Assembly: GCA_902635985.1 (NCBI GenBank)
Contig: CACPPZ010000014.1
Location: 1-38,649, forward strand
Direction: 5' to 3'
Length of the DNA: 38,649 nt
DNA from: Paracoccaceae bacterium
Lineage (GTDB): Bacteria; Pseudomonadota; Alphaproteobacteria; Rhodobacterales; Rhodobacteraceae
Made by a program: the position numbers and the translations under genes. Under the pieces are notes generated by a model. The model searched no databases and was not told the DNA's origin. It saw only the letters and a list, made by a program, of their open reading frames with translations. Shown piece by piece: positions 1 through 7,929 of this stretch. The first letter of the stretch is position 1. Each line of letters begins with the position of its first letter.

Positions 1-281
1 AAACGTAAATGCAGTTGTGATCCAGCTGACTTTTGTCGCCGCTGTGAAATAATACGCAATATTCTCAATATTACAAAAGCTACTATCGTAATTACGTACA
101 CAAGATCTGCCAATAAAACTAGCTGAAGCAGTCTAGACTGTGCCCGCAAATCAAAAGGTCCCAAAATTATGTATGTGGCAAAAGCCAAGAAAGGACCAAG
201 GAAAACAAGATAAATTGTCGATGAAGCCCTTACACGATCGAAAGTCTTAGTATTTAAAAATCTGGTTAGTGAAAACCGCAT
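1..281 (-). CDS. ntrY: NtrY sensor kinase, N-terminal part (cut by window edge)
   Basis: This frame opens with ATG at 281 and runs off the left edge, giving 93 residues. It starts MRFSLTRFLNTKTFDRVRAS and contains two hydrophobic stretches, roughly residues 20-45 (a run ending in YIILGPFD) and 56-76 (LLADLVYVITIVAFVILRIL), followed by basic residues and SAGSQLHLR. This matches the membrane-anchored N-terminus of NtrY, the sensor histidine kinase of the NtrYX nitrogen/redox system, whose kinase domains would lie outside the window. It follows ntrC after a 67 bp gap in the same direction, the usual Rhodobacter order ntrB-ntrC-ntrY-ntrX. The call rests on this N-terminal pattern and on synteny, because no catalytic domain is visible. 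Confidence 0.8.
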   Translation of the reverse strand, partial: MRFSLTRFLNTKTFDRVRASSTIYLVFLGPFLAFATYIILGPFDLRAQSRLLQLVLLADLVYVITIVAFVILRILRIISQRRQKSAGSQLHLR

Positions 282-307
282 AGTACTTACTGACACAAAG
301 ACTCACT

Positions 308-326
308 TTTATACATTGTTGACAAT
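308..326 (-). promoter_or_regulatory. candidate promoter/dyad ahead of ntrY
   Basis: The 67 bp gap between ntrC and ntrY holds a perfect 12 bp palindrome, ATTGTTGACAAT, at 315-326. On the minus strand it is followed at once by a TATAAA box (313-308), 27 bp before the ntrY ATG. No good -35 hexamer sits at the right distance. It may be an activator-dependent internal promoter for ntrYX, which would be separate from the ntrBC promoter. This is pattern recognition only. Confidence 0.3.
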
Positions 327-348
327 AAGTAACACTAATGTTGCCACA

Positions 349-1734
349 TTACATCAGTTTTCTTCGCCTCGTCACTTGAATATCCAATTCAGATATTTTT
401 TTACGCAGGGTATTTCGATTTATTCCAAGCAAATTAGCGCACTTTGCCTGATTTCCGCCGGTTGCATCTAACGCAATTGTTAAAAGTGGAAATTCAACCT
501 CTTTTAATATTCTGTGATAAACACCGTATGGCGGAAGTTGTGAACCATGCAAATCAAAATATCTCCTAAGATGCTTTTCAACATCCGATGCCAGCCTGTC
601 ACTTTTCCCATTAGACAATACATCAGATACTTCCGGTTGGTTTGACAATGCTTGTTCAACCTCACCTAATGAAATAATCGCCTCGTTTGCAGTCAAGCCA
701 AGCCTTTTCACCATATTCTCTAGTTGTCTAACATTACCCGGCCAAGTATAGCTTTGTATTAATTTCATAGCAGTTTGATCAAAATTTCTTGATATCCCGG
801 TTTGCTTGTCAACTTTTTCCAGAAAAAAATCTGCTAGTAGTGGTATGTCGTCAAAGCGTTCCCTAAGCGGCGGCACGGTAATGGGAGCACCTCCTAGACG
901 ATAAAATAGATCTCGCCGAACTTTATGCTCATCTACGGCTTCTGTCATATCACCGACCAAAGTAGCCAAAAAACGTGGTGAATATTCACCCGGTGAATCA
1001 ATCATACTCACCAATCGTCCTTGCTCAGCTGGACCTAAATCAGATATCTCCTCAATAAGAATTGTTCCATCCTTTGCCCGAGCAAGAATTTTTGAAGGCC
1101 CATCCAGTTCGACTAGATCGTCTGCCCTCATTCTTACTAATGACATGTTTCTTCTATCAGAGAAATCGTGTAATACTTGAGCTACTAACGTTTTACCAGT
1201 GCCAGACTCGCCAGATATCAGGACAGGTAATTCAGAATTCATTAACCTTGCTACGAAACGATAAAGATTTTGCATCAATGCAGTTTTACCAACTATTGGT
1301 AGATTTTCATCTACCGCACCCATATTGGTAGTTCTAATTGAACTATTTGAAGCAGTTGGATTATTTTTACCCTTTGACGAAAGTGCTTTAGCACATCGTT
1401 TCATTAAATCTGGCAAATCAAAAGGTTTTGGTAAATAGTCATACGCATCTGCTTCTGCAGCTTGAATGGCTGTCATTATGGTATTTTGGGCAGAGATCAC
1501 AATGACTGGTAAATCTGGGCGATCTTGGGAAATTTTTGGTAACATCTCTAAACCATTACCATCTGGCATCATGACATCAGTAATTACAGCATCACCTTTG
1601 CCTTCAGAAACCCATCGCATAAGAGTTGTTAAACTTGAAGTTGCGTGCACTTTTACGCCTGCGCGGGTAAGAGCCTGGGTAAGTACTGTGCGAATTGTTC
1701 TATCGTCATCTGCAACTAAGACTGTGCCATCCAT
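349..1734 (-). CDS. ntrC: NtrC response regulator lacking the GAFTGA loop
   Basis: Nitrogen-regulation response regulator of 461 residues, cytoplasmic and DNA binding. The receiver domain (about 1-118) has the acidic cluster D9-D11, phospho-acceptor D53, S81 and K103 (LPKPF). The AAA+ domain (about 145-375) has Walker A GESGTGKT at 175-182 and a Walker B-like ILIEEI at 225-230, with Glu where Asp is usual. A Fis-type helix-turn-helix lies near 427-450 ([20 protein letters not shown]). The stretch between Walker A and Walker B is about 18 residues shorter than in enteric NtrC, and the GAFTGA sigma-54 contact loop is absent. That is the known condition of Rhodobacter capsulatus NtrC, which activates sigma-70 polymerase. 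The gene starts 12 bp after ntrB and is probably cotranscribed with dusB-ntrB. Confidence 0.95.
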   Translation of the reverse strand: MDGTVLVADDDRTIRTVLTQALTRAGVKVHATSSLTTLMRWVSEGKGDAVITDVMMPDGNGLEMLPKISQDRPDLPVIVISAQNTIMTAIQAAEADAYDYLPKPFDLPDLMKRCAKALSSKGKNNPTASNSSIRTTNMGAVDENLPIVGKTALMQNLYRFVARLMNSELPVLISGESGTGKTLVAQVLHDFSDRRNMSLVRMRADDLVELDGPSKILARAKDGTILIEEISDLGPAEQGRLVSMIDSPGEYSPRFLATLVGDMTEAVDEHKVRRDLFYRLGGAPITVPPLRERFDDIPLLADFFLEKVDKQTGISRNFDQTAMKLIQSYTWPGNVRQLENMVKRLGLTANEAIISLGEVEQALSNQPEVSDVLSNGKSDRLASDVEKHLRRYFDLHGSQLPPYGVYHRILKEVEFPLLTIALDATGGNQAKCANLLGINRNTLRKKISELDIQVTRRRKLM

Positions 1735-1746
1735 ACTTGCGTCCTC

Positions 1747-2811
1747 TTAATTAAGTTTTGTCACAAAAGGTAAAGAAATACGAAAGACTGTATTCCCAGG
1801 TTTAGTGTCGAGAGAAATTAAACCATTATGGTCCGATATAATTTTACTTGTTAAAGCTAGGCCCAGACCAGTCCCGTTATTACGCCCTGAAACAAATGGA
1901 TCAAAAATTTCATCCCGTATATCTTCTGGAACACCGGGACCATTATCCATAACCTCAACTTGAATGGGCATTGAGTGTCCTGAACCATCCGCTCTTCGAA
2001 GTTTAAAACTGTGTTCGAAATATGTACGCAATTTAATATTTCCATTATTTGGCTGGGCTTCAGAAGCATTTTTTATCAAATTTAAAAATACTTGAAGTAA
2101 TTGGTCTGGATCGCCGTATACCAACGGCAACGAAGGATCATAATCTTCTTTAAAATTAATGTGTGCACTAAAGCCTAATTGTGCAGAACGTCTCGCTCTA
2201 TCTATCACGTCATGAATGTTGAGTGGTTTGGGGTCAATTGGTTTTAAATTTCCAAACTGTTCAACCTGCTCTAATAAAGTTAAAATCCTTCTCGTTTCTG
2301 CCACAATCAAATCTGTGATCTCCAGATCACTTGTCGAAAGTCCCATGGACAGTAATTGAGCAGCTCCGGTAATTCCTGCCAGGGGATTTTTAATCTCATG
2401 GGCTAACATCTCGGCCATGCCTATTGCAGACTTTGCCGCAGCTTTTACAGATTTCGATTGGGAAATTCGACCAGCAATCTCTCTAGGTGCTATTAATATA
2501 ATTGTACTGCTATCAAGCCCCATAATTGGCGCTATTTGAATATTGCAAGGAATTGGCTCTCTGCCGTTTGCTCCTACTTTCACATCTGTAACAAACAAAG
2601 GGGAACTGAATTTTTTTACTTTTTTATAGCTATCCTCTAATGAGGCATCGATATTTATTAATTCCCAAATACTTTTATTTTTAAGAGATTTACTTGATGC
2701 ATTAAGAAATCCCTCACCAGGTGGGTTAACTTCCACCACAATATCATCTCCATTCAAAACAATAGACGGAAGAGGAATCGACATCCAAACTTTTTCATAA
2801 TCAATATTCAT
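1747..2811 (-). CDS. ntrB: NtrB nitrogen sensor histidine kinase
   Basis: Cytoplasmic histidine kinase/phosphatase partner of NtrC, 354 residues, with no membrane segment, as expected of NtrB. A PAS-like region (about 7-110) precedes the dimerisation/phosphoacceptor helix with H138 in AHEIKNPLAG. The ATPase domain shows the N box (NLIKNAS, 244-250), G1 box DNGPG (289-293) and G2 box GTGLGLAL (313-320). In the family it is controlled by PII protein and phosphorylates NtrC under nitrogen limitation. Its ATG overlaps the dusB stop as ATGA, so translation is likely coupled to dusB, and ntrC follows after 12 bp. All catalytic boxes look intact. Confidence 0.96.
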   Translation of the reverse strand: MNIDYEKVWMSIPLPSIVLNGDDIVVEVNPPGEGFLNASSKSLKNKSIWELINIDASLEDSYKKVKKFSSPLFVTDVKVGANGREPIPCNIQIAPIMGLDSSTIILIAPREIAGRISQSKSVKAAAKSAIGMAEMLAHEIKNPLAGITGAAQLLSMGLSTSDLEITDLIVAETRRILTLLEQVEQFGNLKPIDPKPLNIHDVIDRARRSAQLGFSAHINFKEDYDPSLPLVYGDPDQLLQVFLNLIKNASEAQPNNGNIKLRTYFEHSFKLRRADGSGHSMPIQVEVMDNGPGVPEDIRDEIFDPFVSGRNNGTGLGLALTSKIISDHNGLISLDTKPGNTVFRISLPFVTKLN

Positions 2812-3779
2812 GGATTAATTCGCTTTGGTAATTCAAAAAGCCTTCGAATGACCACTTTTGGACAGTCCTCTCTCAGAAATTCATCTGATAATTTCTTTGG
2901 CAAAGCAAAAATATCTAAATACCGTTTTAGATGTTTTCGGGCCACCCTTACACCAAGCTTATCACCATAAAATGATAACATTTCATCGTAGTGCATAGCG
3001 ACAACTTCGATCAGCTTTTGTCCCTTGGGAATTTCTGGTTGTATTTCTTTATTTAGATAAGCTGATATTTGAGAAATTAGCCAAGGTTTTCCAATAATAG
3101 CGCGCCCTACCATCAATCCGTCTGATCCAGAAAAACGTAAAGCTTTTTCTGCTGAGCCTACATCTACAATATCCCCATTTGTAATAACTGGTATTTTTAC
3201 TGCTTGCTTGATTTCAAGAATGGCCTTCCAATCCGACTTACCCTTATAAAATTGGTTACGAGTTCGTCCATGTATTGTAAACGACTGTACTCCACATTTT
3301 TCTGCTATTATACCAAGCTCTTTTGCATTTTTTGAGCTTTCATCCCAACCAAGACGTGCCTTTAAAGATACTGGGATATCAACTGCGCTTATAACGCTTT
3401 CAATAATTGATGCAGCTTTTTTCAAATCACGCATAAGTGCCGAACCAGAGTAACCTCCAACAACCTTTTTGGCAGGGCAGCCCATGTTTATGTCTATTGC
3501 TCCAGCACCTAAATCAGAAACTAATTTAGCTGCTTCACTCATTATTTTTGGCTCACATCCTGCAAGCTGTACTGCTGTATTTAGAAAATTTGAGCCCAGT
3601 TCAATCTTACGGCTTTTCGAACCATCGCACAGAAGGTCACTGTCAGCAACCATTTCACTAAAAACCATATCAACGCCAAATTTAGTAACAGCGTTTCTGA
3701 ATGGTAGGTCTGTAATCCCAGCCATAGGGGCAAGGAGGACAGGAACTCTTCCGGTTTTTATTTTAGAACTGAGCGCCAA
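2808..3779 (-). CDS. dusB: tRNA-dihydrouridine synthase DusB (NifR3)
   Basis: FMN-dependent tRNA dihydrouridine synthase of the DusB/NifR3 family, which reduces specific uridines in tRNA. Visible motifs are LLAPMAGITDLPFR at the N-terminus, the active-site cysteine in DINMGCPAKKV (C101 from the chosen start), SLKARLGW, and FTIHGRTRNQ with the phosphate-binding NGDIVD region after it. I chose the TTG at 3779 because GGAG sits 5 nt upstream and the product then begins MALSSKIKTGRVPVLLAPMAG, like family members. An ATG at 3821 and a TTG at 3827 give a longer N-terminus with no ribosome site. Head position before ntrBC is the classic nifR3-ntrB-ntrC operon of Rhodobacter. The family call is certain; the start is less so. 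Confidence 0.94.
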   Translation of the reverse strand: MALSSKIKTGRVPVLLAPMAGITDLPFRNAVTKFGVDMVFSEMVADSDLLCDGSKSRKIELGSNFLNTAVQLAGCEPKIMSEAAKLVSDLGAGAIDINMGCPAKKVVGGYSGSALMRDLKKAASIIESVISAVDIPVSLKARLGWDESSKNAKELGIIAEKCGVQSFTIHGRTRNQFYKGKSDWKAILEIKQAVKIPVITNGDIVDVGSAEKALRFSGSDGLMVGRAIIGKPWLISQISAYLNKEIQPEIPKGQKLIEVVAMHYDEMLSFYGDKLGVRVARKHLKRYLDIFALPKKLSDEFLREDCPKVVIRRLFELPKRINP

Positions 3780-3804
3780 AATAACTCCATTTTTCGCCAA
3801 AATA
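3774..3804 (-). repeat. in-register 10 bp direct repeat around the dusB start
   Basis: CGCCAAAATA occurs at 3774-3783 and again at 3795-3804, exactly 21 bp (two helical turns, seven codons) apart. On the minus strand each copy reads TATTTTGGCG and supplies a TTG codon; the downstream copy contains the favoured dusB start. It could be a small duplication or a pair of regulator half-sites near the head of the dusB-ntrBC operon. Only the repeat itself is seen. Confidence 0.35.
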
Positions 3805-3959
3805 GTACGATGGGTAAGCATGAACAAGTTTTTATGCTATATTTTTCAGCACTATTAAATAAACGATTAATTTTTAGGCATTAATTGCATGTATTGAACA
3901 AAATGATCAGAAGACTTAGACAATTATGCAAGGTCAATATCTAAAAGTGGGGCAAACCG

Positions 3960-4610
3960 ATGAAAATCATCGCGGTAATAGTTGCAGCTGGCAGAGGAAC
4001 GCGCGCTGGGGGCACAACCCCTAAGCAATGGCAACATTTAAACAGTAAGAGAATTATAGACCACTCCATAGATTTATTTAAAAATAACTCCAGAATTAAT
4101 AAGGTAATGGTTGTACTTCATTCGGACGACTTTAATCTTTTAAATAGAAATGATGTTTTATTTACAGAAGGTGGTACCACAAGATCAGAATCGGTTAAAT
4201 ACGGGCTTAGAGCTTTACAACAAGTTGAAAGACCTGATTTTGTACTAATTCATGACGCTGCTAGACCTTCAACTCCACCAAATCTTATCAATACTGTAAT
4301 TGAAAATTTGAAAACCACAGATGCTGTGGCACCCGCCTTACCAGTTTCTGACACGCTATGGGAAGTTATTGACGAAAAGGTTGTTAAGACCAAAAGCAGA
4401 AATAATATCTGGCGAGCTCAAACGCCGCAGGGATTTAACTTTAATAAGATACTTGAAGCTCACAATGCTAGTTCATCTAATGCGACCGATGATGTGGAAA
4501 TTGCTATTGCAGCAGGAATACAAGTAAAAGTAATAAGTGGTAGCGAGGAAAATATTAAAATTACAACTGCCGAAGATTTCGAGCGTGTTATGAAAGTATT
4601 AGGACGTTAA
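3960..4610 (+). CDS. ispD: 2-C-methyl-D-erythritol 4-phosphate cytidylyltransferase
   Basis: IspD transfers CMP from CTP to methylerythritol phosphate in the non-mevalonate isoprenoid pathway. The 216-residue product has the nucleotide-binding N-terminus [19 protein letters not shown] (about 6-24), the VLIHDAARP motif and the C-terminal region with RAQTPQGF and ATDD. Length is normal for a stand-alone IspD. It is followed after 2 bp by ispF in a different frame; many alphaproteobacteria carry the two as one fused IspDF protein. The divergent dusB starts about 180 bp upstream, so the shared gap should hold the promoters of both operons. The assignment is firm. Confidence 0.96.
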   Translation: MKIIAVIVAAGRGTRAGGTTPKQWQHLNSKRIIDHSIDLFKNNSRINKVMVVLHSDDFNLLNRNDVLFTEGGTTRSESVKYGLRALQQVERPDFVLIHDAARPSTPPNLINTVIENLKTTDAVAPALPVSDTLWEVIDEKVVKTKSRNNIWRAQTPQGFNFNKILEAHNASSSNATDDVEIAIAAGIQVKVISGSEENIKITTAEDFERVMKVLGR

Positions 4611-4612
4611 TT

Positions 4613-5092
4613 ATGGATATAAGAATTGGCAATGGTTTCGATGTACATGCTTTTGAAGCAGGAAAATTTGTCATCTTGGGCGGAATTAAAATCCCTCACA
4701 CGTTTAAGCTTTGCGGCCATTCAGATGCAGATGTCGTGCTGCACGCTATAACAGATGCTATTTTTGGGGCGTTAGCAGAAGGGGATATTGGCACTCATTT
4801 TCCTCCAGATGAGGATAAATGGAAGGATGCCTCGAGTGATATTTTTCTCAAATATGCACTGGAACTAGCAAAAGGTAGAAATTTCAAAATTGGTAATGTT
4901 GATTGTACAGTAATTTGTGAAAAACCAAAAATTAAACCTCATGCTGAATTAATTAAAACAAATATTCAAAATATTCTAAATCTTAATAAGGATAGAGTTT
5001 CGATAAAGGCCACAACAAGCGAAAAGCTGGGCTTTACTGGCCGCGAAGAAGGAATAGCAGCTTTAGCCACCGTAACTCTTATCAGCCCATGA
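4613..5092 (+). CDS. ispF: 2-C-methyl-D-erythritol 2,4-cyclodiphosphate synthase
   Basis: IspF cyclises CDP-methylerythritol phosphate in the isoprenoid pathway and normally acts as a homotrimer. The 159-residue product has the metal ligands D10 and H12 (GFDVHAF) and H44, matching E. coli D8/H10/H42 with a +2 offset, plus the motifs [17 protein letters not shown] and [17 protein letters not shown]. The start lies 2 bp after the ispD stop and out of frame with it. The stop overlaps the pgpA start as ATGA, so the ispD-ispF-pgpA genes are probably one translationally coupled unit. Confidence 0.97.
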   Translation: MDIRIGNGFDVHAFEAGKFVILGGIKIPHTFKLCGHSDADVVLHAITDAIFGALAEGDIGTHFPPDEDKWKDASSDIFLKYALELAKGRNFKIGNVDCTVICEKPKIKPHAELIKTNIQNILNLNKDRVSIKATTSEKLGFTGREEGIAALATVTLISP

Positions 5093-5571
5093 GCGCAGCA
5101 ATTGCCACAATTTTTGGAATAGGTTTTCTACGTCCAGCCCCCGGAACTTGGGGGTCTTTATTCGCAATCATTCTTGCAATTTTATTATTAGAAATTTTTG
5201 GAATAATAGGGTTTGTATTCGCTCTATTGTCCATCAGTGCATTTGGATGGCGGGCTACCAGCGTCTATCTAAAGCAAACTAAAACTAAAGACCCATCAGA
5301 AGTCGTTATTGATGAGCTTATTGGACAGTGGATCGCAGCTTTACCGATTGCTTTGGCAGTATTCTACTTTAGACTTGACCCGTTAGACCTATGGCCCGGA
5401 TGGATATGTTCTTTTTTATTTTTTCGATTATTTGATATTTTTAAACCGTCTTTGATCGGTTGGGCCGACAAAAAAAATGGAGCATTAGGAGTTATGTTAG
5501 ACGATATTTTTGCAGGTATTGCCGCTGCAATATGTACAATTATTTTGGCGGTTTTGTATCATGGCCTTTAG
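5089..5571 (+). CDS. pgpA: phosphatidylglycerophosphatase A
   Basis: PgpA-family membrane phosphatase (160 residues), expected to dephosphorylate phosphatidylglycerophosphate in phospholipid synthesis. The N-terminus has the family signature [15 protein letters not shown], followed by hydrophobic segments near 25-45, 45-62 and 135-158 and the conserved acidic stretch [14 protein letters not shown]. It overlaps ispF by 4 bp (ATGA) and is followed after 5 bp by the PncC gene. The same order ispDF-pgpA-cinA is common in alphaproteobacteria, which supports the call. Confidence 0.94.
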   Translation: MSAAIATIFGIGFLRPAPGTWGSLFAIILAILLLEIFGIIGFVFALLSISAFGWRATSVYLKQTKTKDPSEVVIDELIGQWIAALPIALAVFYFRLDPLDLWPGWICSFLFFRLFDIFKPSLIGWADKKNGALGVMLDDIFAGIAAAICTIILAVLYHGL

Positions 5572-5576
5572 TAAAA

Positions 5577-6053
5577 ATGTCTAATTTAAACGACTTGTAT
5601 TCTCTCGCAATAAAGTTGAGTAGTAAAATTGTTTCGGCAGAAAGCTGCACAGCTGGCTTACTTGCTGCTAGCCTGACTGAACTTCCAGGTTCGTCAGCTT
5701 TTTTTGAACAGGGATATATAACGTATTCAAATCACTCTAAAACTCGTGTTTTGGGAGTTGAAAATAAAACCTTAAAAAAATATGGAGCTGTAAGCGAAGA
5801 GGTCGCAAAGCAAATGGCAGAGGGGGCTTTAAAAAGATCAAAAAGCACTATAGCAATTTCGATAACAGGTATTGCCGGTCCCGGCGGTAGCGATTTCAAG
5901 CCTGAGGGCTTAGTATGCTTTGCAGTAGCAAAAGAAAATGGCAAAATAAGAACCGAAACAAAAAAATATGGACCGATAGGACGAGATAATATTAAATCAC
6001 TCGCAGTCAAAACAGCAATTACTTTACTATATGAAGAGCTTTCTGTGAATTAA
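5577..6053 (+). CDS. pncC: CinA C-terminal-domain protein (NMN amidohydrolase type, PncC)
   Basis: A 158-residue stand-alone CinA C-terminal domain. This family deamidates nicotinamide mononucleotide in NAD salvage. Signature stretches are VSAESCTAGLLAASL, the ELPGSSAFFEQGYITYSN segment and ITGIAGPGGSDFKPEGLV. I place the start at the ATG at 5577, giving MSNLNDLYSLAIKL; the open frame extends upstream to 5460 but only by overlapping pgpA with a Cys/Tyr-rich sequence unlike the family. The N-terminal molybdopterin-like domain of full CinA is absent, as in many alphaproteobacteria. The stop codon overlaps the convergent RatA/Coq10 gene's stop at a shared TTAA. Confidence 0.92.
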   Translation: MSNLNDLYSLAIKLSSKIVSAESCTAGLLAASLTELPGSSAFFEQGYITYSNHSKTRVLGVENKTLKKYGAVSEEVAKQMAEGALKRSKSTIAISITGIAGPGGSDFKPEGLVCFAVAKENGKIRTETKKYGPIGRDNIKSLAVKTAITLLYEELSVN

Positions 6054-6496
6054 TCAGGGTAAAGGGCCAGTGCCTGATTTTCAAAAGCAGATAAAACGCG
6101 CTGCATTGCTTCGTTAAACACAATCCCTACAATTTTTTGCAATACAGCATTCTTCATTTCAAAATCTACATAAAACGAAACTTCGCTACCGTACTCGAGA
6201 GCTTTAAAATACCAAGTTGAATGCATTCGCTTGAAAGGTCCGTCAATATATTCAGTAAGTATCTGGTTTTCAGATCGAATAAGCGTAACTTTACTTGCAA
6301 ACTTCTCTCTAAAAACCTTAAAACTTATAACAAGGTCGGCCTCGAGAACTTCGTTTTTACCAATCATATTTCTCGAATGAATTCTAGCCGCCGAACACCA
6401 GGGAAGGAATTTTGGATAACTGTTCACATCAGCCACCAAGTCAAACATCTGTTCTGGCTTGTATTTTAAAATTTTTGTTTCCGAATGAGTAGGCAT
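6050..6496 (-). CDS. RatA/Coq10-family START-domain protein
   Basis: A 148-residue polyketide-cyclase/START-fold protein of the Coq10/RatA family. Known relatives are Coq10, a ubiquinone-binding respiratory helper, and E. coli RatA, reported as a ribosome-association toxin. Family features are the N-terminus [21 protein letters not shown], the [11 protein letters not shown] motif and [10 protein letters not shown]. The ATG at 6496 is favoured because it aligns with the family start; an extension to 6580 runs into the divergent hpt leader. In an alphaproteobacterium that uses ubiquinone a Coq10-type role is the better guess. Despite common database wording there is no antitoxin partner gene beside it. 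Confidence 0.9.
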   Translation of the reverse strand: MPTHSETKILKYKPEQMFDLVADVNSYPKFLPWCSAARIHSRNMIGKNEVLEADLVISFKVFREKFASKVTLIRSENQILTEYIDGPFKRMHSTWYFKALEYGSEVSFYVDFEMKNAVLQKIVGIVFNEAMQRVLSAFENQALALYPD

Positions 6497-6564
6497 TTTA
6501 TTATACTTGTAATGATAGTTTGACAGAGATACGTAATGTTGTTGAAAAAATAAAGGGTGATTTA

Positions 6565-7104
6565 ATGTCAGAGCGACCATATGTCATTGATGAAATGATT
6601 TCTGCAAAAGCAATTGCTGCAAGAGTAGAGGAGCTGTGTAAAAATATTCAAAGTGAATTCGTGGGTACAGATAAGCTCATTGTTGTGGGCTTGCTTCGAG
6701 GTTCATTCGTTTTTATTGCAGACTTAGTGCGTGAATTAGACCTGCCAGTAGAAGTTGATTTCCTAGAAGCATCATCATACGGAGATGGGATGGAAAGCTC
6801 AAGAGAAGTGCGTATTTTAAAGGACTTAAGGGGAGCAATTGAAGGACGAGATGTATTAGTTGTAGAGGATATCGTGGATACAGGCTATACTCTGAGCCAC
6901 GTTATATCGTTGCTAAAGTCGAGAGGACCTGCTCGATTAATGTCGATCGCCCTGCTTGATAAGCCCAGTAGACGTGAAGTTGAGGTTAAAGCAGATTGGA
7001 CTGGCTTTGAAATACCAGATGAATTTGTCGTTGGATATGGAATAGATTACGCTCAGCGTAACAGAAATTTAGACCACATTGGAAAAGTTCGATTTACTGG
7101 CTAG
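6565..7104 (+). CDS. hpt: hypoxanthine phosphoribosyltransferase
   Basis: Purine-salvage phosphoribosyltransferase that makes IMP (and possibly GMP) from hypoxanthine/guanine and PRPP. The 179-residue product has the PRPP-binding loop [15 protein letters not shown] at about 97-111, the GLLRGSFVF pyrophosphate loop and the flexible loop with [10 protein letters not shown]. The ATG at 6565 is chosen because an AAAGG-type ribosome site lies a few bases upstream and the product begins [13 protein letters not shown]; an upstream ATG at 6520 would add 15 unconserved residues. It is divergent from the RatA/Coq10 gene. The 3' end converges on the carnitine operon with a 26 bp gap and no visible hairpin terminator. 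Confidence 0.94.
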   Translation: MSERPYVIDEMISAKAIAARVEELCKNIQSEFVGTDKLIVVGLLRGSFVFIADLVRELDLPVEVDFLEASSYGDGMESSREVRILKDLRGAIEGRDVLVVEDIVDTGYTLSHVISLLKSRGPARLMSIALLDKPSRREVEVKADWTGFEIPDEFVVGYGIDYAQRNRNLDHIGKVRFTG

Positions 7105-7130
7105 CTCACGAAGGATAATATAGTGCGGTG

Positions 7131-7916
7131 TTATTTTCCTTTCCACACCGGGTCGCGTTTCTCCGAAAAAGCACGTGCACCCTCTAATTGATCTTCTGAA
7201 CGATACAAAGTCTCGACCGTTTTAAATTGACTTTTTGTTATCATATTTAAAGCGTCGTTGAACTTCATATCTTCACCTTCGCGTACTACTTCTTTTATTG
7301 CAGCATAGACTAAAGGAGGCCCTGAAGCCAGAAGTTCCGCGAGTTCTCTCGCCTTAGATAACAAATCTTTTGATTTATGTACCTGATTTATTAAACCCCA
7401 CTGAGCCGCTTCTTTAGTGTCGATCCACCTCCCAGTGAACAACATTTCCATTGCTATATGGTATGGAATGCGCTTTGGAAGTTTTAACGAAGCAGCATCT
7501 GCAACGGTTCCGGAACGTATTTCTGGCAATGCAAACGAAGCATGCTCTGCCGCTAATATAATATCCGCGGAAAGAGCCAATTCAAGACCTCCGCCGCAAC
7601 AGATACCATTAACGGCTGCGATAATTGGTTTATTCATATGAGGCAACTCTTGTAATCCGCCAAAACCACCAACACCATAATTACCGTCAACAGCATCGCC
7701 ATCTGCGGCAGCTTTTAAATCCCAGCCTGCACAGAAAAATTTTTTGCCTGCCCCAGTAATGATTGCAACTCTCAAATTTGGATTATCTCTAAAGTCACAA
7801 AATATATCCCCCATAACTTTACTAGTTTTTAAATCTATAGCGTTTGCTTTAGGTCGATCCAAAGTTACTTCAAGAACATGCCCGAAGATATTAGTTTTAA
7901 CAGGTTCAGTTTTCAT
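7131..7916 (-). CDS. caiD: CaiD-type crotonobetainyl-CoA hydratase (carnitinyl-CoA dehydratase)
   Basis: Crotonase-fold protein of 261 residues. Both catalytic glutamates of the hydratase family are present: E112 in GGGLELA and E132 in LPEIRSG, spaced by 20 as in rat enoyl-CoA hydratase. The oxyanion-hole region FFCAGWDL is also visible. The stretch PEIRSGTVADAASLKLPKR resembles CaiD carnitinyl-CoA dehydratases, which interconvert crotonobetainyl-CoA and L-carnitinyl-CoA. It is the last gene of a six-gene minus-strand operon, 13 bp after the CoA ligase. Neighbouring carnitine dehydrogenase and cleavage enzymes support this substrate. A general short-chain enoyl-CoA hydratase is the alternative. 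Confidence 0.85.
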   Translation of the reverse strand: MKTEPVKTNIFGHVLEVTLDRPKANAIDLKTSKVMGDIFCDFRDNPNLRVAIITGAGKKFFCAGWDLKAAADGDAVDGNYGVGGFGGLQELPHMNKPIIAAVNGICCGGGLELALSADIILAAEHASFALPEIRSGTVADAASLKLPKRIPYHIAMEMLFTGRWIDTKEAAQWGLINQVHKSKDLLSKARELAELLASGPPLVYAAIKEVVREGEDMKFNDALNMITKSQFKTVETLYRSEDQLEGARAFSEKRDPVWKGK

Positions 7917-7929
7917 ACATTTATCCCAA

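Noticed and set aside
1062-1331. Open frame on the plus strand inside ntrC
   Set aside because: It is antisense to conserved AAA+ coding sequence, with no ribosome site and low-complexity composition; similar antisense frames within other genes were also left out.
4608-4615. Frameshifted IspDF fusion (sequencing error)
   Set aside because: Both halves have complete ends, their own start and stop codons, and normal lengths.
5460-5576. N-terminal extension of the PncC/CinA protein
   Set aside because: The extra 39 residues are Cys/Tyr/Arg-rich, lie wholly over pgpA in another frame and do not resemble the family.
6050-6496. RatA toxin of a toxin-antitoxin pair
   Set aside because: The family name is shared, but there is no adjacent antitoxin gene and the context fits a Coq10-like role.
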